A stretch of 64,000 nucleotides of DNA, taken from positions 4,395,001 through 4,459,000 of the forward strand of contig OZ038467.1 in assembly GCA_964036295.1 (NCBI GenBank), written 5' to 3'. This DNA comes from Plumapathes pennacea (Eukaryota > Cnidaria > Anthozoa > Antipatharia > Myriopathidae). Each line of letters begins with the position of its first letter. Position 1 is the stretch's first letter. The notes under the pieces are model-generated. The model was given only the letters and a program-made list of their open reading frames with translations. It searched no databases and was not told where the DNA came from. The translations under genes were made by a program, and so were the position numbers. Positions 1 to 11,349 of this stretch are shown here, one piece after another.

Positions 1-47
1 GGTTTCTTCGTTACTGTATTACATAAACATGGTTAAACGTTGAAACT

Positions 48-65
48 GGGGGGGGGGGGGGGGGG
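48..65. repeat. Poly-G tract
   Basis: Eighteen consecutive G residues. Could form a G-quadruplex or be a difficult sequencing site. Confidence 0.9.
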
Positions 66-379
66 ATTTATTATTTACCTTTATCGCATCTGGCAGTGAA
101 AGCGATAATTGCTCGTTGCTAGGCAGACTCTTTCTTTAGAAACAATCTGGCCGTTTCAGGGACAAAAAGAGGCCTTTGGTAAGATTCAACAACCGAATAG
201 TGTTGTACATCATGTTTACTCGCTTATTGTCAGTTTGATTGGCTCGTAAAGTGAGACTCGTACTTTATTTGAACGAAGACTTTGGTGTGTGTACAGTTAC
301 ACAAATTGATTTATAGTGTTTTTGTAATGTAGATTTTCACTACAACAAAGCAATTGTCGCACTGGAGTATGATCGCTTG

Positions 380-595
380 TAAAGCCTTGTTTTCAAGAGC
401 GATACAAGCGCAAGCACAAGCACAAGAGATAAGGATCCGTGAAAACGAGTGACGCAAGCTACAAGGAAAAGGAAAAAAAATCCTTATGCTTGCGCCTGCG
501 TCGAGCCTGTTTTTACTGTGAAATAAGAACTTTTGTGCTTGCACGTATGCCTGTGCTTGTGCTCGTGCTTGCGTCGCTTGTGAACCAGGCTTTAA
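380..595. mobile_element. Foldback MITE upstream of first visible kinesin exon
   Basis: TAAAGCCTTGTTTTCAAG with GCGCAAGCACAAGCACAAG at the left is mirrored by GCTTGTGCTCGTGCTTGCG and CTTGTGAACCAGGCTTTA at the right. Reading frames here are only side effects of the repeats. Confidence 0.6.
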
Positions 596-966
596 GCACA
601 CCAGAGTTTAAGATTGCCGTATTCCGCAGCCCGCAAACCTTAAACCTCAAACTGCAGAAGTCACACGTCACGTCTGCCGTACTTCTATTATGTTTTCAAC
701 ACCAAGAAGTACTCTAGATAAGTCAAACACCGCAGCAATACGCTCCTGTTGCCTCAGAATTTGTTACCTTCAGCAAACGGGACGAGTAAGTTAGATCATG
801 TGGCTTTTTGCGGTTTGTGGGCTGCAGTACACGGCAATCATAAACTGCCTATTATTAAGTTTGTGCCCTCTCTTTTTCTATTTCCTATTGTCAGTATCCT
901 TGTAGAGCAAAGAGCTGTTACTTGCCGACCGCGCTTACTGTACTTACACTCACTCTTCGTGTGCAG

Positions 967-3900
967 ATTGACTCAGAAGATGATCGCGACTTTCTTGTTG
1001 TGAAACATGGAAAACTCAGTCTTGTTGACTTGGCCGGTAAGGACGCTGAAGTCACTCCGTAATTATGTTTATGATGATGGCTTTGTTTTAAGGTGATGTT
1101 ACACGAGACGATTTTTAACGACGATTTTTAGCGCAACAATGTTGCGCGAAAAATCGTCATAGTGTAACATGGCGCGCTGGACGATTTTTAACGCAATCTT
1201 CGTTGCGGCAACATGTTAAAAGTTTTTGAATGGCCTTCAAACGTATGCAACAATGTTGCCCGAATTTTGTTGGAGTTGCTTCGTGTAAGACCCTCGCAGT
1301 CCTAGCACCCTCTTTTTCGTGTTCGCGTCTGGTAATCTTCAAAACTATCAATTAATTACAACATTCGCACAAAGTTCTGCTTTTGGTAAAGGCTGTCATG
1401 TTTTTGGAGAAGGAGCCTGGGCGCTAGCTGGATGTTGCGCGAAAAATTGTCTCGTGTAACATGCCGTTGCCGCAACAATGTTGCGCTAAAAGTTGTCTTG
1501 TGTAACATGCATTAAAAATCGTCGCTAAAAATCGTCTCGTGTAACACCACCTTTACTGATAGCGTAGCGACTTGAGAACAACTGGTGCGCGTCCGTTGTT
1601 GCCTGGAATATTTTGGCGGGAAATATAGTGATATGGCAAGAATTGAAGGAGTCGCTTGTGTAGTATTTTTAAAATTTGTTAGCGATCAACGGTTGGTGTG
1701 TATACTTTTCTCGACAAGTGCACAACAGTTACGGCCTTTACATGGCACTGAAAATAATAATAAAATATAACGCGATTATGCATGCGAAATCCAAGTTTGT
1801 AATAGAGAAATACCACAGAAAGGTGGTCGCGTTTTTTTACAGTGGCGCATTAAAACATACCCTTAAAACTGTAAGTACTTTTATCCGGATGTTTACGCAA
1901 AGGCAAATACGTGGGGTTGTTTTGCGTCTGTTCAAACAGAGGTAATGCTATCTGCAAGACAAACAGTCAGTGATTGAATAAGTCGAACAATGAACAGGAA
2001 CATTTAAATTGCCCTGCGGAGACTTGGCGGTTCAGTGGTCTTTTGTTTTAAAGTTTTTATCACGCACTTTAGGCAGTGAAGCGAAAAGAGAATTGTTCGC
2101 CAATTGGAATGCCAAGCGACGACCTTTGTGTTGAGCTCAGATGACCAGTGATTAATTGGTCGCTTCAATTACGAGCTGCCGATCAATTTGAACGCTTTTA
2201 AGTATCAGCACATGCAAACAAACTGTCCTGTTGCCAGAAGAAACTGTGAAAACATATTGAGCCGTAACACGAGTTCGTAAATTCTGAGCCATGTAGCAGG
2301 TAAGGGAAGATGTAATTTGGGTTTACAGACAGCGACATAGCGCGTGCGTACCATCACGTTTCGTATCTGAATCCCGTTTCAATACATTTTGTATGATTCA
2401 TTTGTTCTTCGACGGCGCATAAACTTGGAAATGTTGCGTTGTTGCAGCTTGACACTAACGCGGTTTCGTTATAACGGCAACTCACGCACACTAACATGCT
2501 TGCCTTATGGCACGCGAGAGTTGCGACTTGTGGCCGCTCTGCAGTTCAGTGTTAAACAGCTAACGGCTTTACTTTGCTCGTTTTGCTTTTCAGGAAGCGA
2601 GCGAGTGAAAGAAACCAAGGCGGTTGGCGGAACATTCGCGGAATCACAGAACATCAACAAAAGCCTTCTCACGTTAGGTAGGTCAGCTAGATACTCGTCC
2701 GTTGAAGCCTGGATTTCACGAGCGGTTTAAAATATGGACTCGGTTGCGTCGCTCCTGGAAACCAGGCTAAGCGAATGTGGGCCCGCTTCTGTTGATGGTT
2801 AGAGCAATAAGCCTTTGCCAAGCACAGTGTTATTATTGATATTGCGAAGCGTCTCAGAAAGAAATAGAGATCGAACCGCTCATCCGCATCGCCATGCATT
2901 GTTGATACACAGCCCTAGCTGTTTTTGTTTCTTTGTTGCTCTGAGTTTTAGGGTTTTATGGTTCGTGCTATAGGGTGTATCTGTGTCATGGGTCTAGTGC
3001 TTATTTACAAACTGAAGTATAAGATAATAGTTAAATAATTCAAAGATAACTTCAAAGAACTGATCGATGCCATGCCCACTTGTTGCATTGATTATCTTAT
3101 CGAAGTGTTCCAGATTGTTATAATTTACATTGGTCTTCATGCAATACTCCTTCACACTGCTGGGACATTTTGTTTTTGCGCCATGAGCTCGATGCAATGT
3201 ATTTCATCATTGTTTATATCAAAACTTGTTTCATTTGACACTATTGTCGAACACAATAGACCTGTTGCTATGAGACCAGTTTGCTTCGTTTCACCTAATG
3301 CTCTCTGTTTTTGTTGCTTTGACTTCGGTCTGTGTAATGCTGGTCGTGTCGGAACTATTGGGTTATAGTTGATCCGAGTTGTGTGTGTATCACTTAATGT
3401 TTCTTGTATGTTTCTTTTGCACCTTGGGTCATCTTGCTTTCTTGTGTTGTACAAAAGATTGCAGTTGTTGTTGTTGTTGTTGTTGTTGTTGTTAAGTCGT
3501 TGGTCCCCTGTGGCCGAAACGAATGTTTCTATGAAAGCACAGTGATTTTTAACCCTTAACTTGTCTGAGCTCACAATACAAATTCTTCCAACTATTCAAG
3601 AAGAAAATGTATTGCCAGGCAATGTAGTGAGATTTGATCACACACAGCTTTTTCCGAGTAGACTATCAAATGTCAGATTATATATTTTTCTGTATGATAC
3701 TTCTCAGGTGATAGAATTGCAAAGGAAATAAAAAAAAATCGCCTATACTTGTGGTTTTGTGTATGTCCGTGTTTTTTGTGTCTTCACGGCGAGCTTGAAA
3801 ATGATGTGATAACTGATTTGTTTTCAGGAAACTGCATTTCAGCCTTAAGTGATCCCCGGAAGAAGGGAGGACACATTCCTTACAGGGACAGTAAGCTCAC

Positions 3901-4695
3901 CAAGTTACTGGCGGACAGTCTGGGCGGAGATGGTGTGACACTCATGGTAAGTCACGCAGAGAGGCTGTCAATTTATTTTTTTCTTGCGTATCTGAATCAA
4001 AATTTTCGGCCCATTTTCATTAAAGCTGCTTTAGTACAGACTCGTTTAGTTTAGCGGATAAATACAGTCACGTGACGTGTTATTATTATGACTGCAATAG
4101 TCGTGACTTATCATCGTCAACGTCATCATCGTCAACGTCATCATCAGCATCATTGTAATTAACATCGTCATCATCATCATCCTCATCGTCATGGTCATCA
4201 ACATCGTAGTCATCATACCATCATCGTCATGACCTTTGTCGTCGTCGTCTCTTACCATACCAAATATCTCGTCGAGAGACGATAACTGCAACGACGCTAA
4301 GGCACGCTAGCAAGGCTGTGTTTTTGTTTCGTAATCGGAACAGCCGAAATAAACCGAACAGTTCCTCATTCTGGGGGACGTTGAACTCCACATTGTTTTG
4401 AATACCTAGTTCACCCTCTGACATTGCGAGCAACTCATGATACATCTCTATACAAGTGAGCTTCAAACCAAAATATTTTACCGACCATCACCGTTTTGCC
4501 TAGTCCGGGATGGGCGCAAGCGAACGCGCCGCTATTCGAAGCATGGGTCGAACTAACGAGCGCTATCTTTTCACTTGCTGGTCATTACAGATCGCTTGTA
4601 TCTCCCCCTCCTCATACGTGGTGTCCGACACCCTGAACACGTTGAGATACGCCCACCGAGCCAAGAGGATCAAGAACAAACCAGTTGTACGCATG
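967..4695 (+). CDS. KIF12: KIF12 motor-domain exons: switch II to end of motor
   Basis: Four exons (967-1036, 2594-2677, 3828-3946, 4591-4695) encode the end of the kinesin motor. The switch II motif [11 protein letters not shown] is split by the first intron after the first base of the Gly codon. Next come the alpha-4 region ([16 protein letters not shown]), the loop-12/alpha-5 microtubule-binding stretch ([13 protein letters not shown]) and the last strand and helix ([20 protein letters not shown]). These are hallmark kinesin signatures with no frame break. The preceding intron is cut by the window start; no convincing upstream motor exon is visible in bases 1-966. Confidence 0.9.
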
Positions 4696-5609
4696 GTGAG
4701 TGGTCACGTGGTACCGTCCCACCTCTGTAACCTCGCACTGCCGTCTGTCTTGTACAGCGTTTCGTTTCGTTCTTTGTTCCCGTGCTATTGTTTATGTTAT
4801 AGAAGTACCCTCCTGCCTCTCATTGTGTGTTTGTTTGTTTGTTTGTTTGTCTGACATGATCTGGACATGATCTGTGTGTCTGTAGTCGGCGTTGTCCGTG
4901 TGTTTGTCTTTGTCAATCTGAACATCGTCTGTCCGCAGTTTTTTGTGGGTGTGGATACATCGTCTTCTTGATTCTTCTACCGTGTGCCTGGTTGTCTGCT
5001 TGAGGTTGTTGTCCGTGTGTTTGTGTGTCTGTGGTCGTTGTCTGTTTTGCTAGTTTTTGTGTCCATGTTTTTGTGAAACTTTCATGTGCTTGGTGTCAAT
5101 GTGTTTGAGAACCTTTGTGTGCTTTTGTGAGTGTTTCGTGGATAACTTCTCATTTTCTATTTTCGTGTGAGGTGATGTAATGTTTGCCAGTGCACCCTCT
5201 CTGTGTTGCCATTGCGTACTCCGATATGAAACTGCAGGATCCGTTCGTACAGTGAAAAATGTGTATTCAACTGAACACTCAAGTCTTCAAATATTGGTTT
5301 TATTACCTGCAGGATCCGAAGGAAAAACTCTTGTTGAGTCTCAAGCGAGAAATCAAGTTACTTCGGACTGAGAACAGCTACTTCAGACAACAGGTGATAG
5401 TGCATGTGTAGTGTAAGACTTTTCTTTATAGCCTATTTTTTACCCCATAATTGTAAGCATCCTGATTGGCTGGAATGAGTCTTGTGCACATGTTAAGTGG
5501 CTTGACTAGTCGCGCAATACGCGGCGATCAAAGGGCAGACATTGTCTCATCTTGGACAGTATTTCCTCAGTGTGTGCTTCCGTAGTCCTCGGAGGTGTAG
5601 CTGAGGACA

Positions 5610-5646
<37 letters not shown>

Positions 5647-8600
5647 CTCCGGATCTGTTTTCTCCTTCACAGCTGGGTCTGTCTACTACCGAGTCCCAGA
5701 CCTCTGTCAACAGTAACGATGGCGCCCAACAGCGACACGAACGTGCACCGCCACTCGACTCGGCACCCAGAGAGTCACCGAAACGAGGTACGTTTAACTG
5801 TGCTCACGCACTTATTACCTGCAACACGCACACACACACACACACGAACGTGCACCGCCACTCGACGAGTTGCCACATCACACCACACTACGAGTTGCCA
5901 CACTACACTATACTACATCACACCACACTACTCTACACCACACTACACCACACCACACCACGTTACATCACACCCTCCTGTACAGTGTGGTATGTACCGG
6001 ACCAAACCAACACCCTACCAACTTCTGTAGGTTGTGTTTAACGTAACAACAGCTCGTAATTCTTTTCCAGGTCAAAACAGCCAGCTGACGCCTCCGGACC
6101 TGCCTGGAGATCAGATGCGCCTGAACACTGCAAGGTAACGTGTTGTGGCTGTCCTATTGTCAGTGAAATATATAAAGTATTTTACAGAAGGAAGGAGAAT
6201 ACAATATATATTTGATACAAATATTAAAGTTTGAGGTACGAGGAGAAGCTTGGTTTGCTTTGAATGTGTCATGTTGCTCATGTTCCTAGTATGAATCAGT
6301 TCTTTCTTCTTTGGTGCTTGTTTACCGCTGCCGTTTTTGTTATTTTTAATCTAACGAGCGATGCTTTTGTCCCTCTTTTTGCACAGCATGGCGGTCGGGG
6401 CGAACACAGGTCTCTATGACATGTTGCAGCAATACATGGTGGAAAATGAATCCCTGAGGTTCGTATCTTGGACGCTACGTCTTGCTTTTGTTACCCTGTC
6501 TCCGCCATGTTTATAGACGTGAACGTGACTACTGCAAATTAGAGTATATACTAACTTTACATTTTTGTTTGAACCTTTGAGTTGACTTTCATTTGAAAGT
6601 TCAGAAGTTGTTCGTTTATGTCGCACTCATTCGGGACTTCCGCAATAAGAATACCCGAAATAATACGTATATGCGTTTGTCTATTCTGCTACCGGAGGCA
6701 AAATAACCAGAATATTCTGGGATAATAATGTCATTGCTTCATAAAAACAAGAATGACGAGGTTCAGAATAACCGTTTGTCCGAGAAATGAAACTCTGCCT
6801 ATTCCGGAATGTTTCGAAATTATTCCGGAATACCCCCAAACGTACGCGCCCTTAAAGTGCACATAAGCCCAAAAATGATATCTTTGCAATCGATTCTACA
6901 TAAAGTAAATAGTTGACTATTTGAGTATTTCTGTGTTTCAACATTGCGCCTATGAGTTATAGAGGTTTATATTTCGAATATGGTAATGACGTGACGTCAA
7001 AGGAGTAATTCCATGTTATTTCTTTCTCTTCGTAATTGGAACTGTTTTCAGGTTCATACAAAATATTTGGTAAAATCATTTATACAAAATTCAAATATAA
7101 GATGGACGTTGGTAAAATGTCATTCATGTCCACCAACAAGATTTTGTATAATAAATTGTTCCTTCTTTGACGTCACGTCATTACCATACTCAAAATATAA
7201 ACCTTTATAACTCAAAGGCGCAGCGTTAAAACGCAGACTTATTCAAATAATCGACATGTTTCCTTCATGTAGATTCGATTGTAAAGATGTCATTTTTGGG
7301 CTTATGTGCACTTTAAAAGTTGACTCACATTTACCTTTGTCACTGAAATATCAAACTTTGGAGAGTCTTTTCGATGCTTGTCTTGAACTGTCGTCCGTCC
7401 TTATATCCTCCATCAATACAGAATGTCCAGGATCATGCCGATTCTCCTGTCTTCTCCTGAATAGAATACTTCAGTAGCGTCAGGATAATTGATAGTCAGA
7501 CATGCTTTGTTGTCAGCATTATCACCACCGGTTTCTTCACTTGCCTTTTCTTTCCCTCGTTTATTAGATCGGAGAATTCGGATCTGCTCCATAATCGGGA
7601 AGAAATTTCCAAGGAACGAATGGTAAAGCCGTCTTCCACTGTTATTTACTATAATTGTATGTATTAAGGAAGAGGGTGAGAGGGGGTAGTTCGCACAAGT
7701 TGCGCATAGTGTTGGTACTTGTTTTCAGATCTCAGAAGGTTCACCTCCTGGGCTGCGAAAACGAGTACCTGCATGTGTTTGCCATCGCCATTTTCTGTTG
7801 TTATGGGATTGCAATCAAGGAGACCTGAAGATGAAATTATTTTTACAAAATCTCTGTTCTGTCCTCCAAGTAAAACCAGTTTTACGAGGTTATACGCGCA
7901 TCCTGTTCGACTCGCCAAAACTTTCAAATTTTTTACTTTCAACTTTCTTTCTTGGCAAACTGTGTTCAATGTAGACGCTTCATGTTGAAGTATTGAGAAA
8001 CCGGACCCAGTTGTTTAAAGCACGATTAGGCTAATCCTACTTTTAGGAGCAAACGTTTTGTTCAAGCGGAAAACTCAGCGTCCTTGATAAGTTTTGGGCT
8101 AACAGAAACTTTATAGTTCGTCGTTGAACAAAAAACTTTTGCAAGATTATGAAGGAAAGACTTTGGTTAATCCTGGATTGGCTTAATCGGGCTTTGAACA
8201 ACCGGGCCCTGGTCTATTGCCTGCAGTGACGTCTTGTGACAAGGGGTCTGTACATTTTGTTTCCTCTTTTTTTAACTGGGTAGCTGATCCCGTCCTTGCG
8301 GTTCACGTGTTTCGTGTTTCGTCTCAGGTCGTGTCTCGAGAAAACGATCGACTGTTGAGAAAGCTGGAGCATTTGGAAAGGTGATCATGACATAGAGCCG
8401 TTTTCGGATGACTGTCGAAAACCAAAACCAAAGTAATCACACAGGCCAATCACAGAGACTGAGAGAAAACAGTTCAGCCAATCAGAAGCCCAAGTATTTC
8501 GCGTTTGGTCTTGCGTTTGGTTTTACTTTCCAATCAGCAGTGCGAGTATACGCCATCGCTTGCGTGAGAAGTGTTTGGTTTTGGTTTTGGTTTTGGTTTT

Positions 8601-11349
8601 GTTCCTGATTGGCTGAGCATGCTGACAAACTCGTGTGGACCAATCCGAAAGCGAAGCAAACGCAAAACCAAAGCAATCACACAATTACTTTCGACAGTCA
8701 TCCGAAAACCGCTCTAAACAATAGTTTACTCACTGCAAGAAAACGGGTACGAGATTTAGTTAAAATGAGGCTCGTGAGGAACGTGTATGAAACTCCTGGA
8801 GTGTGCTTCTATTCCTTCTCTTTCGTGGGAGGGGGTGTTGCTGTTCATGATTTTGGGTGTGAGTGTGCCGCCCTTGAGCCAATGTTTGGTGTATTTGTTT
8901 GACTTGCCTGAAATAATGTCCTTTTAGCCCAAGATTCACCCCTTCTCTTCTTTTCGCCCTTCTTTTCATGATCACTGGGCTCATGTGTCTTTATTGCACA
9001 GAATCGTCGTCTCTTCGCCAATGCTAGGGAGAGCAATGTCAGGTGACCAGGCTGGGAGACTAACCGACGTAGAACGGGCAAGTTCACTTCCTGAGGAACA
9101 CTTCCCAGCTCATTCTGGATACGGTGCTTCGCCCCAGTCCTCGCTGTTCCATCGGGATCCTATATTTCGCGTGAACTCGGGTCCAGGTAAGCAAGTGAGT
9201 CTCTAAAGAAAGCTCAAGTTGCGGGTAAAATATTTCACCGTATACCACGAGAAAAAGTTTCCCCCCTTTCCTTACATTGCCTTTTTGCTGTTTGACTTCA
9301 TTAGCTCAAGTGTTCACCAGAAGAAGGGCATCATCGGATCGAGGTGACGATTTGTCTTCCAGCAGATTCCCACCAATCGCAAGCGGTCCCTATCCTAACT
9401 ATGTGGCGCAGGACCGCCGGACACAGCCTCCACCGTCTCAGCCTCCCCAGCAGCAAAACGGTAAGAGAGTGTGCGAGCATAAGAATCACAATTTCAAGAT
9501 AATTGCACTTCACGGTTCTTTTGTCTGGAACTTGGTCTATATATTAAACTTGGTTTGCATCCAGTGGCTTATTTGTGTCTATGTCTATGTTTGGTTTTTT
9601 GTTCGGTCAGTCTTCAACACAACAGCTGTACCGTGATAAACGTTTTAAAAGTTAAAATTATCAACGCATTCCTTCGCGTTCTACATGGTGACATCCTCAG
9701 TTCTGCAATATTCTTGGACCCCGTTGCAGTTGCTCAAAGCAAAACGGAGATACAACTATATTAGGTCTGTGCTTTTGTCTCATTTTTCTGATCTCAAACC
9801 TGAAAATGGAAAGGTTTTGCTTAAACACAAAATCAGTCCGACAGGATTTAAGCTAAAGAGGTTTTTTATTTGATCTTTGACAAAGAAATCGAGAAGAAAT
9901 AATTTGATTAATCTTGGACTAGCTTACTTGAGCTTTGAGCAACTGGATTTTTCACACTCACTGCATGTCTTATTAATATTTTTTAGCGTACGCTTATGTT
10001 GGTCCGAGACAAGAAGCTTTTGAAGGGGCCGGTTCGCAGGGGGTGCCTGAAAGATTGCCCGTTGAACATCACGTGACGCCACAGGGGACTGTGCCCAAGC
10101 CCCATGCAACGAAACCGTGAGTAACTTGTACCCAGACCACTCAAGCTTTCAAGCGCAAGAATATCTATTTCCAAGACTATTGAGGCCGGCATTTTAATTA
10201 TAATTGCGAAGATCACTTTTACTTAGTGCTATATCCGCAGTTCGTGTGTACAATCCCCGAGCTTTGCGAAGGTAATAATCGAGACCCGTTTTTAATCGTT
10301 GGTCAGTCAGTCGACGACCTCTGTCGTGTAAAGACTGATAGAAGGTTCGTAGCCAATGACAACAATATTAGTGTTGTGAGCAACAAAACCAAATTCCCTC
10401 ACGCGTAATTTGAATACTTGGCGAAATCAACATATTCTCCCGACTCGCGTCTCGTATTTGTTACGCTCTATATCCTGATAAAAAAAAACGTAAAAAAGAT
10501 ATATAAATCAAGTCAACGTTCTTCCTTAGAATGAAGAAAACCTCTGTCAGTGACCGCCAAAAGTCAAACGTAACGAACGGCTACGCACACAGATTCGCTC
10601 TTCAAAAAGAGAAGAAAGCAAAAGAAACGCAAAACAGGAAAATCTCAGGTGCCGAACCGCGGCCTACTCAAGCTCAGCAACAGGCGCAGCAAAGTTCCGC
10701 TCCGTTCAGCGGTCCTCCTGTTACTAATGTGTCCATGCACCAAGAGTTGACGTCATATCCGGCTCAAAACTCTGTTCCGCCCAGCGGTCCTCATTTTACG
10801 AGTGCGCCGATGCACCAAGAAGTGACGTCATATCCGACTAATGGACCCCCGCATGGTGAGTTAAGGCAACTAATACAAATTGAATAGATTGGTGATGTTA
10901 GAGTAGATTTGTGATAATACTCGGAGTTTAGACAGTGGAAACTAAATACGTACAATTTGCCAGCTTACGTCTCAATCTGGTGCGTGTTCGTGTGTGCGTG
11001 CGTGCGCGTCCGTGTGCGTGTGTGAAGGAAGATGAAACGTATTACCTTTTTCCACTCTGTGACAAATTTACACGAACCCCCATATTGTTTTCGTGTCTTT
11101 GTTTTTGCTGATCTTTACTTGATGTACCCCTTTCGGCATCATATACCAATATCTTTAGACGGACAAACGGATACTTGTTATTTGCGGTGATGGTAATGCA
11201 CTTGTTTCTGTCGTTTTATTTTGTCTGCAGCAATGAACCAAATTCCCAGTAATGGATGGGAACAAGAACTGAGCAATTTAGACAACCAAATCGAGTACAA
11301 CTACAAGTCGGCCTATCAACCGAGATACAACCCCAACTTTCCCAGATAG
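967..11349 (+). CDS. KIF12: KIF12-like kinesin, 3' fifteen coding exons (5' end outside window)
   Basis: Microtubule motor of the KIF12 type. Exons: 967-1036, 2594-2677, 3828-3946, 4591-4695, 5313-5393, 5673-5787, 6071-6134, 6387-6458, 7568-7622, 8328-8380, 9002-9186, 9305-9460, 9987-10116, 10530-10855, 11231-11349. All introns are GT-AG. The exons sum to 1734 nt in one open frame (577 residues) ending in TAG. The N-terminal two thirds of the motor, including the P-loop and switch I, lies upstream of the window. I assign KIF12 because the motor end ([19 protein letters not shown] then GVTLM) and a post-motor block ([17 protein letters not shown]) closely resemble vertebrate KIF12 as I remember it, where the block reads LYGMLQEFMLENERLR. 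Vertebrate KIF12 is linked to epithelial cells of kidney and liver; the role here is unknown. The nearest alternative is another ungrouped N-kinesin. Confidence 0.85.
1089..1555. mobile_element. Foldback MITE in kinesin intron
   Basis: The left end TAAGGTGATGTTACACGAGA and the right end TCTCGTGTAACACCACCTTTA are inverse, with one or two mismatches. Internal repeats of CGATTTTTA and GCAACAATGTTGCG also pair across the element. Non-coding. Confidence 0.75.
3462..3493. repeat. (GTT)n microsatellite
   Basis: About ten GTT units in a kinesin intron; read on the minus strand it gives a spurious poly-Asn stretch. Confidence 0.85.
4104..4240. repeat. CATCAT/CGTCAT-rich microsatellite
   Basis: Imperfect trinucleotide repeat in a kinesin intron; on the minus strand it produces a spurious Met/Asp-rich frame. 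Confidence 0.8.
5313..8380 (+). CDS. KIF12: KIF12 post-motor coiled-coil exons
   Basis: Six exons. The first (5313-5393) encodes a charged helix ([17 protein letters not shown]) suited to neck or coiled-coil formation. Exons 5673-5787 and 6071-6134 form a polar, Pro/Ser/Gln-rich linker. Exons 6387-6458, 7568-7622 and 8328-8380 encode the [17 protein letters not shown] block and a heptad-like Leu/Glu/Arg-rich stretch ending [14 protein letters not shown]. The position and order of the block match vertebrate KIF12, so it serves as a family marker. Confidence 0.8.
5608..5643. repeat. (AC)n microsatellite
   Basis: About 17 AC units ending 30 bp before the splice acceptor of exon 5673-5787. A second, looser CACACA/CACCACAC-rich stretch lies just after that exon (5827-5975). 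Confidence 0.9.
6852..7316. mobile_element. Foldback MITE with about 200-bp arms
   Basis: The left end TTAAAGTGCACATAAGCCC is exactly inverted at 7298-7316. Similarity between arms continues through TATGGTAATGACGTGACGTC (left) and its inverse near 7171-7190, leaving a central loop of about 130 bp. Located in the intron between exons 6387-6458 and 7568-7622. Confidence 0.85.
8000..8212. mobile_element. MITE with CCGGTTGT-type inverted ends
   Basis: Left GGACCCAGTTGTTTAAAGCA, right GCTTTGAACAACCGGGCCC. Related to the copies at 13619 and 22083. An older relative may end near 9949. Confidence 0.65.
8393..8716. mobile_element. Foldback MITE with GTTTTCGGATGACTGTCGAA ends
   Basis: TAGAGCCGTTTTCGGATGAC followed by TGTCGAAA at the left matches the inverse of TTTCGACAGTCATCCGAAAA followed by CCGCTCTA at the right, with one mismatch. 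The interior has a run of GGTTTT units. It lies just after the donor of exon 8328-8380. Confidence 0.8.
9002..11349 (+). CDS. KIF12: KIF12 low-complexity C-terminal tail exons
   Basis: Five exons encode a Pro/Gln/Ser-rich, probably disordered tail. Exon 10530-10855 contains an internal duplication: two units of about 25 residues, each with a Ser-Gly-Pro motif followed by MHQE(L/V)TSYP. The last exon, 11231-11349, encodes 39 residues rich in Asn and Tyr and ends at TAG 11347-11349. The tail is the fast-evolving part of KIF12 proteins, so it identifies the gene less well than the motor, but phase continuity across all five introns supports the model. Confidence 0.75.

Noticed and set aside
749-1003. 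Possible upstream KIF12 exon ending at a GTAAGT near 787
   Set aside because: Length and phase do not fit the phase-0 start of the exon at 967, and the translation lacks switch I (SSRSH-like) residues.
3152-3574. 140-codon minus-strand frame with an Asn run
   Set aside because: The Asn run is the GTT microsatellite read backwards; the frame lies in a kinesin intron with no domain.
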